Part shown: piece after piece, positions 9,849 to 20,830 of the stretch
Numbering within the stretch: the stretch's first letter is position 1
Layout: every line of letters starts with the position of its first letter
NCBI GenBank assembly: GCA_027924585.1
Contig: BSBM01000592.1
Span: 7,076,501 to 7,140,500 of the forward strand
DNA: 64,000 bases
DNA from: Larix kaempferi
Taxonomy: Eukaryota > Streptophyta > Pinopsida > Pinales > Pinaceae
Reading direction: 5' to 3'
The notes under the pieces: generated by a model
What the model saw: only the letters and a program-made list of their open reading frames with translations
What the model was told of the DNA's origin: nothing
Databases searched by the model: none
Program-made: the position numbers and the translations under genes

Positions 9849-12108
9849 TGTGTGAGGTCAGAGGGAAACGATGGCCGAAATACATTATAATCCAAAGCCA
9901 GAGGAGGAGCAAAGAACCGCATAAAACAAGTCACTAGAAACCTGCAACAAAGATCAAGGTCAGCGAGCAATTACATTTTTGACATCTTATAGATGTGTAG
10001 TGTGATACAACATGATCTCCAATACATAATAAGGAGATGTATATAAAGCATGGCCACTTGAAATACAAGCGTGGATCCATGTCAAACTGAGAAATCATAG
10101 CCATAACAACAAACTGGATCTATGTCTCATGGAGAGCCGAATATAAGTGGGGCTCAGTCTTGCGCAACTTGGGTGATAACAAAATGAGGTAATGTCATCC
10201 AAAATCCCAAGGTCTTCATCCCAAAAAAACCCGAGGTACAAACCCTAACCATGTGAATAGATGAGCTGATAGTCGAACATGGGGGGTATCGTTTGATTAC
10301 CGGTCATTGATGTATACCGTTAACAAACGCGAGGACTTCCACCGATAATGATGATGGGGTCCAAGGTACCAAGTACGATTCGCCAAATGTGAATAAATGG
10401 ACTTAGAGTCGAACACTTGGGAAACCTGTCGAAGAAGAGACATTGATGTATTCTCATCATTCAACAGCGAGGAAAATTGCCACTGGTGACTGCAATCTCC
10501 AAGGTACTAACCGAAACTCTAAACTTCAATCCCAGAATAATGAGTTGATGTCGATGGGAAGAAGTCCGTTGGAAGGGAGGCCTTAAGGCATCCTCCATCA
10601 TCCAACTCGAGGAACACTCAACTGGTAAGAGCTGATGTGGAATAATATGTAACAAAACTGACACTAGGAAGGCTGACACATGAGGTCAAGGCAAACTGCA
10701 GAATGGCCGACACAGGGTAGATCCTTGAACATTGAGCACGACACAAAGTGACTCAGGCAGTTTCTGACATAATGGGGTAAATCATAAGTCTGAAATGTAA
10801 GAGACATTAGTAGACCCTCCATATGGTTGGAAGAATAACCAACCGGGGGAGTAAATAACTCGGAGGAAAGGTTCACCTTGAGGTCAAAAACAAAACCCAA
10901 CCGACAAGATAGACTCAAGTAGGTGTTGTGTTTAAGGATAGAACTTGACTGAAACTGCCTTTGACAATGAAGATATGATATGTCTTTCCTGTTCCTTATT
11001 CTTTTTAGATAAAAGAATACCCTTCTTGTTGTTTTAATGAGTCCAAGAAAGAATGAAAACTCAATAGATCCAACCATGTAAATAGTTTAACGAGCTCATG
11101 GGAGGAAGACTCAGGACCTTCTTCATTATTTATAGAGTTCGAAGAAGAGATAGAAGATTACTCTATATTTACTGATCTCTGGATTTTAATATCGAGCCGA
11201 GATCTGTTCTTGCTCGCCGGTGTTTTCAATTTTAAGGAGTCTGAAAAACTTAAACAAGAACTCCATGTATCTGCTCGTGGATTTTAGTATCGAGCCCAAG
11301 CAGATTAATGCTCGCCGGTGTTTTCCTGTTTATAGAGTCTGAAAAACTTAAACAATCCTCTTTTCACCTATCCGTGGATTTTATATCGAGCCCGGATTAG
11401 TCTGTGCTCGGCGGTGTTTTCTTGTTTATAGAGTTGAAAAACTTAAACAGTCCTCTACTTACCCTCTCGTGGATTTCACATCGAGCCCGAGTAGGTGAAT
11501 GCTTGCTTGGTATTTTCATGTTTAGAGAGCCTGAAAACCCTAAAGAGAGGCTCCAAGAGGTCCTTTTTCGTACATTTATTCTCCTCCCTCGAAAAAGTAT
11601 AAAACAATGAAAGGAGAAGTCTTCTAGCACATAAAGGAGTATACCTAGAGTATACCTTTTCCGTAGTTAATCCACTTAGGCCCGGAAAAGGGGTAATTCT
11701 ATACCTGAGTGGATGAGCCTTCGAATACTTTAACGAGCTTGAAGAGGACAAGCTTGCTCGGCAATCTTTTTTAGGTTTAAATAGTCCAAACAAGAGCTTA
11801 AAAAGACTTAAAGGTCAGCTTCTAGGATCATAGCTTCATACTCTGCCAAAACTGGGTCTTCAACAAAATATTAGTCGATGCGGGAAAAAAAATCTCGAAT
11901 GATATATGAATTTGAAATATTTAGCTAGTTGACAAGGTCTATCATCAAGAAATTTTAAACCTAGGAGACGAATCCGACAAAACTTAAATGAAAATTGAGC
12001 TTGGATTAGTGTTATACCGTATTGTGTGTTTCAAATGATTAATTAGGGTTTTTGAAAGTTTTGAAACTATAGAAAATTAACAATTATGGGTAAAAATCGA
12101 AATCCAAA
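9849..12108. other. TE-C noncoding region between antisense gene and 3' LTR
   Basis: About 2.2 kb without a supportable gene. It contains short imperfect repeats around GTCGAACA...CATTGATGTATxC...AACGCGAGG (10270-10470) and a four-unit tandem array at 11175-11540. Parts are recognisable, inverted, in TE-A: the segment with attgatgtataccgttaac at 10308 matches about 31080-31140. This long noncoding stretch is therefore shared by the lineage. Confidence 0.6.
11175..11540. repeat. Degenerate tandem repeat, about 97-bp unit, four copies
   Basis: The word ggatttt(a)xxatcgagcc recurs at about 11180, 11277, 11374 and 11468, spacing 94-97 bases. Each is followed by tgctcgccggtgttttc-like sequence and gagtctgaaaaacttaaac. 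Units have drifted by several percent. TE-A has a comparable but further diverged set at about 29860-30450. Confidence 0.7.
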
Positions 12109-12118
12109 TTATATATAA
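12109..12118 (+). promoter_or_regulatory. Candidate TATA box for the TE-C antisense gene
   Basis: ttatatataa lies about 120 bases before a perfect GTAAGT donor (12241) and about 390 before the antisense ATG. It is offered because the antisense gene carries intron evidence and needs its own promoter. AT-rich surroundings make a chance match quite possible. Confidence 0.25.
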
Positions 12119-12240
12119 TTTCATTTTTAAAATCAATTTTCAATTTGTGTTGTAGGGCAAAGATTGGGGCAACCTTTGGCAAATTTCAAATCTCCATTGC
12201 GATCGAACCGAGCATCCAACCATTAATCTTCCTCCACCAA

Positions 12241-12503
12241 GTAAGTTGAAATCTCCTTGACTTGCATTTTAATGGTTTATTTTTCAATTTTTGAGCAAAA
12301 ATAGCTTTGCAACGCAATGTTCATAAGTGTTTCTGCGTGGGCGCTACTGTGTAAACACAGCAGTAGTGTATAAACTCGATGGGCGCTACTTTGCTCAAGC
12401 AGAGTAGCGCCTACACGCAACTGTGTAGTATACATAGTAGCGTACATACCTGAAAACTTATATACAAGTGCCGAGACTCAAAAAAATTTGGTTTTTTGTG
12501 CAG
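12241..12503 (+). other. Putative 5'-UTR intron of the TE-C antisense gene
   Basis: ccaccaa is followed by gtaagttg at 12241. The other end is a T-rich tract and the acceptor ttttttgtgcag ending at 12503, one base before the ATG at 12505. The palindrome module (12336-12450) would lie inside this intron. A GTAAGTTG also occurs at the comparable place in TE-A (29280 downward). Not proven without transcripts. Confidence 0.4.
12336..12450. promoter_or_regulatory. GTAGCG/CGCTAC palindrome module upstream of the antisense gene
   Basis: gggcgctactgtgtaaacac, cagtagtg, gggcgctactttg and cagagtagcgcctac follow one another. The module closes with catagtagcgtacatacctg, the same ending seen in the LTR modules. 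Pairs of arms could form hairpins. It sits 55 bases before the antisense ATG. Confidence 0.6.
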
Positions 12504-12504
12504 G

Positions 12505-13743
12505 ATGGTCCTTCAATGGAGGGAGAGGGAGCATGACGACATGGATATGTTGGCCATGCAAGATCCAGCCACCCTCCACGCTCTCCGAAGATGCGGTTTG
12601 TTGAAGTTTTACCGAACCGTAAACATGAGGGCTTTAAACAAACTGTTTCGAAGACTGATTCAGTATTGGGATGTGGATACCAATACTTTTGTCGTCCATG
12701 GGCAAACATTGGAGCTTACTGTTGATGACATATACTTTATTACTGGTCTCTCAAGGAGAGAAGATGTAATCAATCTGAAAGGGTCTTCTCGTTTGGGTGC
12801 ACGATCCGTGCAAGAGTACGTGAATACTTATTGTGTTGTCGAAGCTGAGAAATCGGGAAGCCAAGTCTTGATTTCAACTATTGATGGTCTCCCTTTGAAA
12901 GTGATAGTGAGCATGATCAACCGAGTAGCCGGTAGTGCATCACAACACTTAGCTTCCAGGCATTCTATGCATATTGGTGTACAATGCTTACATGGTCATG
13001 TTTATGATTGGAGTACTAGTTTACTGGCAAACATGAAATCTCAATTGACAGGTTGCAAATCCGGCTCAATGAAGAATTTTGGGTACGGTAGTATTTTGTG
13101 TACTTTCTTCTTTGAGAGGATGCCTACTATCAGTTTGGGGATGCCTCTACCACATGTTAACCCCCGTGAGACCAGACTAGGCCGTTGGGGTGACATATTC
13201 CTCCGCCAAGGTGGTGGAGAAAGTCACTACTGTTATCATACTGATGATTTCTGGGGGTGGTGGGAGAGTCAAGTACCCGCTTTTGAGCAGTTTCCATATG
13301 CTGGATTGGATTTTCGTCATGATCCGGAGCTGGTGCTTCCTCCAGGTGGAGCCTAGGGAGATATTGGTATGTTTTAAATTTTGAGAATTTATTTAATTTT
13401 TTCAAACTTTTTCAAGTATTTGATTTTTATGAATGAGTTTTGAAGTTCTAATCAAGTGTCATATGCAGATGTTGGGCCTGTTCGTCCTGAGGGACATCCT
13501 ACCATTTATGTGAGGCCAGCTGATATTACCGCAGCGGATGCTATGTTGGGAACTCTAGAAAGGAAGATAAGTCGGTTGACTCATGAGATTCCTGCATGCC
13601 GTATGGATCAGATACCTGTTGATATGCAGGAAGATGTTGTTGGGGTGCCCCCAACATGGCTTAGAGTGCTGCGGAGGGTTGCTAGGCTAGTCATATGCTA
13701 TCGCAATGCGGTAGATGATGATGAGGTCCCTCCTTCTCCATAG
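12505..13743 (+). pseudogene. TE-C antisense extra gene, plant-mobile-domain-like, two coding exons
   Basis: The gene runs opposite to TE-C gag-pol, between the second RNase H and the 3' LTR. Exon 1 (12505-13366) starts MVLQWREREHDDMD and contains LIQYWDVDTNTF and ELTVDDIYFITGLSRRE. This W-x-x-x-T-x-F ... T-x-D-D-I ... G-L pattern resembles the plant mobile domain (MAIN/MAIL family). A conserved C-terminal part follows, with FGYG ... FFFERMP and YAGLDFRHDPELVLP. Exon 2 (13469-13743) adds about 90 residues (VGPVRPEGHPTIYVRPAD) and ends at TAG. The TE-A copy has the same intron position and phase. One in-frame TAG at 13354 replaces the Trp seen in TE-A (MQWGDL), so this copy is a recent pseudogene. 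Known Tat elements carry antisense extra ORFs of unknown function. The domain call is by eye. Confidence 0.75.
13367..13468 (+). other. Intron within the TE-C antisense gene
   Basis: A 102-base phase-1 intron runs from gtatgtttt to tcatatgcag. Exon 1 ends ...GGA GAT ATT G and exon 2 resumes AT GTT GGG, restoring Asp-Val-Gly. The interior is T-rich, typical of plant introns. The equivalent TE-A intron is 28229-28317, also phase 1 and also followed by ATGTTGG. Confidence 0.8.
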
Positions 13744-13921
13744 GAGAAGAAAACATTCTATGTATATATTTTTGAGGCTACTATGCCCAGCTTTTGTACT
13801 TTTATGACTTGACTTGATAAACTCGTGACTCAAAACTCATATTTTTTGATACGGTACCGGCTATATACAGTATCGGTTATTTACATGTGTATGCGTTTTA
13901 ATTTTATGTGTGCAATGTTGT

Positions 13922-14340
13922 TTATGACAATGTGTGATGCAAATGCCAGTCTAACACATAGTTTGCTAATGAATCAGCTAATGTGTTTAAACTTCTTGGA
14001 ATGTGTTCATATCTGATAGAATGAAATTGTCTTTCCAATAGTCTAACTCGTAGAAACTGACTGAGCAATCCTGGATCTCTAATCTGATAGACACCTGATA
14101 ACTGAAATACAATTAATTGTGAGTCAAGCCTTACCTCCAGGTATGAAATGCCATGACTGAGAGCATCGCGGAGAAGTTCTATAACTGCACTGTATTCAGC
14201 CACATTATTCGTGGTAGGACCCAAACAAACCCCCCCCCGAAGAGACAAGTTGGTCAGCGGGTGAATAAATGACCCAAGATGTTGCAGCCAACTGACAAGT
14301 GTGGCGACTGGCGCCATCAGCAAATCCTAAAAAAAATTCG
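13922..14340 (-). pseudogene. TE-C second RNase H (archaeal-type), after integrase
   Basis: The minus strand encodes FADGASRHT near 14335-14310 (first catalytic Asp), then in another frame NNVAEYSAVIELLRDAL (catalytic Glu), EVRLDSQLIV (Asp), IPRSLNTLADSLANYVLDW (last Asp). This is the archaeal-type RNase H known as a second RNase H in Tat elements, where it may supplement the element's own RNase H. The four catalytic acids are present. The reading frame is broken at a run of nine C on the plus strand (14230-14238) between the first and second motifs. It lies downstream of integrase. Confidence 0.85.
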
Positions 14341-14399
14341 GTTGACATCTAGTACACGAAACAAGAAACACACATAAGATTACCTAACAAACATAACAA

Positions 14400-15631
14400 A
14401 ACTAGCTTTACAAAAATATACAGCTATGTTACAAGAAAAAGTAGAGCCCATTTCTAGGCTCGGCCAACTTATTACCTTCGTGATCTACCAGTTCATAGGC
14501 ACCTTTCTTCAATACTTTAGAAATTATAAAAGGTCCGAGCCACCTGGATTTGAATTTTCCAGGTCCTAAGGGTTCTTTGTCTTGATCCCAAAGTAAGACC
14601 AAGTCTCCTTCAATGAAAACCCTAGGTTTGACGGATTTGTCGTACTGTCCTTTGACTCATTTTTTGTGAACCTCGTTTGTTGTAAGCGCATCCTGGCGCT
14701 GTTCATCTAGATGTTCTAAGTGTAACAAACGTTCTTCGAGTATTGAAGTATCGGGTAGTAACTGAACTGCTAGTTTTAGCGAAGGAATCTCGCATTCAAT
14801 CGGCACAACTGATTCTATCCCATGCACAAGTTGGAAGGGAGAGAAACCGGTAGCAGTCTTAACGTTGGCTCGGTAAGCCCAAAGAGCCGGGTACAGCATG
14901 ATGTGCCAGTTATTCCGACTGGCATTAACAGTTCTTTGCAGTATGACCTTTAAAGTTTTGTTCACTACTTCAACTTGTCCATTCGCCTGAGGATAGTATG
15001 AAGACGAATGTTCTTGTCGAAAACTAAGCATTGTATATAACTCAGTCATCATGCTATTTTGGAAATGACTGCCATGATCAGTCACTATCTCTTTAGGTAT
15101 GCCAAACCGTGCTATGATCTGATTAAACACAAAATAAGCGGCAGTTTCTCCATCCGCCTTAACAGTAGGCATTGCCTCTGCCCACTTAGTAAAGTAGTCA
15201 ACGGCAACGATGATGTAATGATGTCCCCCAGCTGAAACTGAATTGCATGTCATGAAATCAACCCCCCATTTTGTGAAGGGACCTGCTGTAATTACAGGAT
15301 GAAGAGGAGCTGGGTGTGCCCTCATTTTCTTAGTGAAAAACTGACACGGTCGACAGTGTTTCACTGCTTCCACGCAATCTTTAAAGATCGTGGGCCAAAA
15401 ATATTCGGCACGCAGTATCTTCTGAGCTGTTGCCAACCCGAAAAGATGTCCCCCACACGCTCCACTGTGGGCATCATTTAATACTGCTTCAGCTTCTTCC
15501 CGAGTTAAGCAACGTCGTAAAATGGAATCTACCCCACGTCGATATAAAGTATCTGAGATGATAAGGTAGTTCTTCGCATGGATTTTGAGCTTGCGTCGCT
15601 CTTCTTGAGAAAAAGTGGTAGGACACCTCAA
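14400..15631 (-). pseudogene. TE-C integrase
   Basis: The zinc-binding module is seen in AHSGACGGHLFG and CRPCQ. The DDE core has WGVDFMTCN, VTDHGSHFQN and QANGQVEVVNKTLK with all three acids. It continues with LYPALWAYRAN, FSPFQLVHGIESVVPIECE and a GPY-type C-terminus (LGPFIISKVLKKGAYEL) down to about 14400. A stop at 14657 interrupts before the GPY part. The same family member in TE-A is the insertion target of TE-B. Order after RNase H and before the second RNase H fits the lineage. Confidence 0.92.
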
Positions 15632-16444
15632 AGTCTGGAGATATATTAAGATATCTCCGTACCATGGGTCAGAGGAGGCAATGAGGAAGATATGTTCATC
15701 AGGGAATGATGTTTCTTCCTCAACGCATTCTAGGTCACTTGGAAATTCTTAGATTAACTCAGCGAACACTAGTGATTTTTTCGATTTGGCTGATTGGAAT
15801 ACCAAATCGAATTCCTATAGGATCACAATCCATTTATTGTATTTCCCACCGATGATTCGTCGGGTGAGAACGTACTGGAAAGGATTGACTTCTGCTATCA
15901 CAGTAGTAGTTCGTAAAAGTATATAGTGACGAAGCCTCTGTACCGCATAGACCGCAGCAAGTGCTAACTTCTCAACGTGCAAGTATTTAACCTCAGGGGT
16001 TATCAATGCGCGAGAAAGATAGTAGACAACATGTTCTTGGAACATATCGTCTTCCTGAACCAAAACTATACCAATTGTAGTAAGAGACGCTACCAGGTAT
16101 AAAAGAAAATCTTTTGAGTAATCTGGCAGGCTCAACAATGGTGCTGAAAGGAGTGCCTTTTTTAAAGCTTCAAAGGATGCTTGAGCAGCTTCGTCCCACA
16201 CAAAGTAGGAATCTTGTTTGACTAGCCTCATAAAACCTTTGGTAATTTTGGTGTAGTTTATGATAAATCGCCGTAAGAAATTGAACATGCCTTGCATACT
16301 TTGAAGTTGTTGCAAGGTGCGAGGAGGAGGCAGATTTACAATCGCCTCTACTTTAAGTGGGTCAACCATTATACCATGATTAGAGACAATGAAACCCAGT
16401 AAACGTCCCAATTCGACACAGAACACACACTTATTCGGATTCAA
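15632..16444 (-). pseudogene. TE-C RT thumb and gypsy-type RNase H
   Basis: The frame begins MNPNKCVFCVELGRLLGFIVS and goes through the RT connection (FNFLRRFIINYTKITKGF). The RNase H part has PDYSKDFLLYLVASLTTIG (Val where Asp usually stands), YLHVEKLALAAVYAVQRLRHY (Glu) and NPFQYVLTRRIIGGKYNKW. At least two expected acids look altered, so this RNase H may have been weak or dead before the stops arose. In-frame stops are at about 15815 and 15749. It directly follows the RT palm. Confidence 0.85.
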
Positions 16445-16462
16445 ACGAATCTTATATTTTCT

Positions 16463-16960
16463 TCATCTTTCAAACACTTGTCTAAGGTGGGCCGGATGGT
16501 CCCGTCTCTTTCGAGATCGCGCCGAGAGATCATCCAAGTAAGGTTCTACAATGTGTTTGATATCATGAAAAGCAAAATTCATCGCTCGCTGGAAGGTAGC
16601 TCCAGCATTCTTCAAGCCAAATGGCATTTTCAGATAAGCGAAGGTCCCCCATGGGAAAATGAAAGTTGTTTTATGTTGGTCTTCGGGTTTAATTTCTATT
16701 TGATTGTATCCCGAAAAACCATCCATGAAAGAGAACATCTCATGTCCCGCACAAGCATCTATGATTTGATCGATAAATGGTGTGGGATAGTTGTCTTTCG
16801 GACAAGCTTTGTTCAAATCTCGGAAGTCAGTACAAACTCTAACAGTGCCTTGCTTCTTATCAACCGGAACGGGGTTTGAAACCCATTACATCATATCGAT
16901 CGGATAAATGAAACCGGCTTTGAGCAACTTTTCAACCTCCGCCTTGATGCCGGCTGCTTT
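16463..16960 (-). pseudogene. TE-C reverse transcriptase
   Basis: VRVCTDFRDLNKACPKDNYP, FSFMDGFSGYNQIEIKPED, HKTTFIFPWGTFAYLKMPFG and VEPYLDDLSARS give the finger, palm and catalytic YLDD motifs of a gypsy RT. The upstream leader (17069-16870) has KPVRQKLHPVNPRKA and a stop where relatives have a residue before WVSNPVPVDKK. A TGA at 16463 splits palm and thumb. Frame is the same as gag and integrase. Confidence 0.93.
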
Positions 16961-17068
16961 TCTAGGGTTTACAGGATGGAGCTTTTGTCTCACAGGTTTC
17001 GCGTTAGGGTATGTCGTGATGACATGCTCCACAATGGTTGGGTCAATAGCTGGCATCTCCTCATATGA

Positions 17069-19294
17069 CTAGGCAAAAATGTCGCTGAATTCTTTAAAAA
17101 GTTTTGTATACAGAGCTATCTCTTCTGGAGAACAGTTTGCACCAATAAAAATATTTTCCACGACCCCGGGTTTGGTGGAAATGTTGATTGGAATTGTTCT
17201 TGAAATATTATCCATATTTCCTTCAGCATAAACAACTCTTGAAGTAGAAGGAGAAGATGAAAAATCAACCAATCCACCGGGTCTCACAGGGAATTCTCCT
17301 CTCTCAATTCTGTCTAGATCTAGAAGTATGTAGGACCTATGATGTATATGTTCCCAAGGTTGGTCTAGGCCCATCATAACTTCTAAGATGGCTTCATCAG
17401 ATGGCAAAACCGTATCTAAACAATCGAACGAGTGAGAAGAATTCAATGACCATGCCGGAGCATAGTCCATATCTGACTCAACAGAGACTGGTGGAGTCAT
17501 GATATGTTCCATTGCAGCGTGTTGAGTTTCCATATAGGCCACCTCTGCAATGGACGGAGGCACAAAAGGTTCTGATGTAGTAGGGAGGATCCAAGGATCA
17601 GTTCTTAAACCAACCATGAATGTTTCGGTAGCAGTACACACATTAGAACGCATAAAAATAATAGGGGAGGGGATGTCGAAAGTGCCTATTAACGAACCAT
17701 ACAACCCTACTCCTAAACTCTCCTTAACCGGGGTGATTTGATCAACCAATGGAATCGTGGTTTCCGAAGAAGTCTGGTTGTTTCTCTGAGTGAAAGAAAG
17801 TTGATCGACAGTAACGATCTTACCTTCAAATGGGAACATGACCACTCGAAAAACTGTCGATGCAATAGCTCGCATGGCATATGTCCAACTCCTGCCTAAT
17901 AACATATTGTAATCAAGCGGGGCGTCCAGAACTTCTATTTCAACAGCAACTGTCTTACTGGCCAAAGTGACATCAAATGATGGCAAAACTCCATGTGGAC
18001 GGAAAGTTCTACCATCAAATGCAGTAAGCAGTGTGTTAGAAGGGGCTAACTCAGGAGAACCTAAAGCTTTCCAACAGGAAATTGACATTACGCAAGTCGG
18101 CGCTCCCTCATCTACTACAGCTCGTCTGATGGTCATTGGACCATGAACGACCTCAATATAAAGGGCAACGTGATAGGGAAACCGGTATTTGACATCAGTC
18201 ATATCAAATCGCGCAGACATGTTGGAGGATTCCATACTCCCAATAGCTGCCAGAAGTGCATTTCGTTGTAAAGGACAACTCTGCAAGACTTCTAGAGTAG
18301 ACATGGCACAAGGGGTCTGGGCTAAATCTTCAACCACATTGTAGTTAGAAGCAGCCCGTGTGTTGGGATTGTGCGATGCCCTCTTCAAGACACCTTTCAG
18401 AATCTTGGGCATTGGGTCCATAGGTATGTGGAGTGGAGTGGAGGATTCAGGAATCTCCTTATCCTTTTTCTGCGCTTCCGGGGTATAGTTCCTGGCTCTA
18501 GTTTGCAAAAGTGCATCCGAATTAACCATGTTTATAAATGTTTGATCAACCGAAGCGTGCGAAGTGCCCCCAGTTTTGGAGGTGCCAAAAGTTGAGCCTT
18601 GCCCTTTAGGAAATGGATCTTTCAGGACGGCAGGCTTCTTTTCTCTTAAGAGCTTCTGGGCTTCTTCAAGTAGAGGGCATTGGTGAGTAAGGTGGTTCTG
18701 CTTGCAAAGTTTACAAGGGAACTTAACCTTCTTTTCCTCTTTGTTACCCTCTTCGGCATTGTCTTTTTTGGGCTTTTGTTGGTTCCCCTCTCCTTTCTTG
18801 CCCTTCTTTTTATTGTTGAGCTGCTGAGGGCCCTTTCGATTGTTCTGAACCTGATTGACAGGCTCAGAAGTAGAAGGAGAGGTTGTGACGGAAGAAATAT
18901 CTGCAGTCGATTGTTTGACTGATAAGGCGTGAACCTGTTTAGTCAGTGCTTCGAAGGCTGCAGAGTCAACTGAACCCACTATGCCGTCAGCATGTGGTCC
19001 AAGTTTGGGTCTACTCAGATCAGTATTTGATCTTGGTGCGTCAGGTATAATCTCGTACAGTAAACCAGATTGTGCATAAACACGGTCTAACTGTTGAGTC
19101 CTTAATATGGCTTCTTCTTCATTGGATACTCCAGATGTAGCTACTTCCTTAGAAATATAAGGAAAGAGTGATTTTAGGTACCACTCAAGAAGGAACTCCG
19201 GAGGTATGTTGGCCTTAATGAGCCTCTTCCATCTTCGCCACTCATGAATGTGGTCAGATAAGTGAGTGGCTTTATTTTGTCTAAAAGTCGACAA
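17069..19294 (-). pseudogene. TE-C gag C-terminal part, zinc knuckle and protease
   Basis: The open stretch is 741 codons. It begins inside the capsid domain (TFRQNKATHLSDHIHEWRRW, then FLLEWYLKSLFPYI). A Lys/Glu-rich segment follows, then a zinc knuckle CKLCKQNHLTHQC (C-x2-C-x3-H-x4-C) near 18710. The protease core has AVVDEGAPTCVMS near 18110 (catalytic Asp in the DEGA form found in Tat elements) and YNMLLGRSWTYAM near 17900. The remaining 280 residues lead to the RT. The end is a TAG where relatives have Trp (FSDIFA then SYEEMP). It is the best preserved reading frame of the nest. Confidence 0.92.
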
Positions 19295-20830
19295 AAGTTA
19301 TGTTCTAGCATCATACCGAACAGGAAGCTGGAAGTGATTCAAAAAGACGGTTGCTAGATCCCCAAAACTAGAGAAAGTAGCCGCAGGTAACTCAATGTAC
19401 CATTTGGTTGCAGGACCAGTTAAGGTCCTTTGAAACAATCTCAATCTGATGGAATCCTCGTTTAAAGAATTGGAAGAACACTATAGGTGGAAGGTAGTGA
19501 CATGGTCACCAGGATCTTCACCTGTTTTGCCTTCGAATTTTGGAATGTCCGAAGGTAATTTGGTGGGAACTGATGGCCATGTGGCATTATGACACACAGG
19601 ATCATTTGTCAGTTTAGAAAGGTCTGGCAAATTTAAAGTTGCCAGAAATGGTAGACGAGGCCGGTAAGATGGTACTTGATAAGGGGAACCACCCATCGTG
19701 TGACCCATGAAATGTTGGTAGGGGTTTCCCCCAGCCATCTGGTGATAAGGGTTTCCCCCGGCCATGTGCTGATAGGAGTTGCCACCTACCAACTGTTGAT
19801 AGGGGTTGCCCCCAGCTACTTGTTGGTAGGGGTTACCCCCAAGTATTTGTTGGTAGGGGTTGCCCCCTGCCATCTGTTGTTGTTGTACGAAAGAGTTATT
19901 AAAATTTCCCCACCCATACGAAAGTGGATTAATGCTTTGCGGATTCATCCACTGTGGTTGGGTGTTAGCCCCGCCATATTGCTGGTTAAAGATATTACCC
20001 CCTCCCCCTGAGAATAAGGAAAAAGGGATGTTACCTGCAGTCATGTTACCTTGATTCATGTTAGGGCCTACAAAGGTATTGAAACCAGCAAAAGCTGATG
20101 TGGACGGTGCAGTCATGGTGCCCATGACTGGCATATTTGCAGAAGCACTTGGTCCTACCACAGGTGTGGAAACCCAAGTACTAGGAATCTGATATAACGG
20201 TTGAGAAGCAGAAGGTGTTGCACAGTTGCCATACTGCTAGGTCCAATAGTAGGTGTAGGAATAGATGCCATCGTTGTAGAACTAGGCATACCTAATGTAC
20301 TAGTGTTGAAACTGAAAGATGGAGTAGGCACAGATGTGGTTTGTGCCTGACTTGGCATAGCAGTAAAAGAAGGGTTAACTGTGTTGGTGTTCATACCTAA
20401 AGTGGGATTTTGGGGAACCCCCTGTTCACCTCCTAAGTTAGACATCAGATGTCCGGGAAAGGAATGATCTGCACTGAAAAGGGGTTGTTGGAAACCAACA
20501 GGTGACAGAAGCGAAATTCTAGTATTGGTTAAAGGAGGATTGAAAGGAGTGCTATACTCCGCGGAAGTAAGATCTTCCACCTCAACTGTACTAAAGTGTT
20601 GTTGATCTGTGGTACCTGGTAGTGGTTCCTCAGGAACCTCAATTTCACGGTTTTCTGTTACAGGAATTTCTTCAGGTAATTCAGTTTCAGGAGTAATTTC
20701 TGAAAAAATACCGGGGTTTACCCGCTGTCGTCTAGCTGGTTGTATAGGTTCTATTCTAAGTGGTGGAAAGTTTTGAAACCTCCTTGATCTACGAAGTTCT
20801 TGATTCTCCGTGATTATAAATATAAAATAA
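19295..20830 (-). pseudogene. TE-C gag N-terminal part
   Basis: The minus strand is open from about 20830 to 20155, rich in Pro, Ser, Thr and acidic residues (EEIPVTENREIEVPEEPLPG). After one frameshift near 20200 it runs on to 19481 and, through stops at 19481 and near 19304, into the capsid domain. KLPSDIPKFEGKTGEDPGDH and TGPATKWYIELP mark the start of the retrotransposon gag fold. Between them lies the nine-residue repeat described separately. No ATG is obvious at the upstream end, so the start may be lost or reached by splicing. Confidence 0.8.
19685..19880 (-). repeat. Nine-residue GGNPYQQxx repeat inside TE-C gag
   Basis: Six to seven copies of GGNPYQQ plus two variable residues lie in tandem (27-bp unit). 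The variable pair is IL, VA, LV, MA or MA. The last copy is diverged (HFMGHTMGGSPYQ). The region is low-complexity, Gln/Gly/Asn-rich and probably disordered; condensate-type behaviour would be speculation. Confidence 0.8.
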
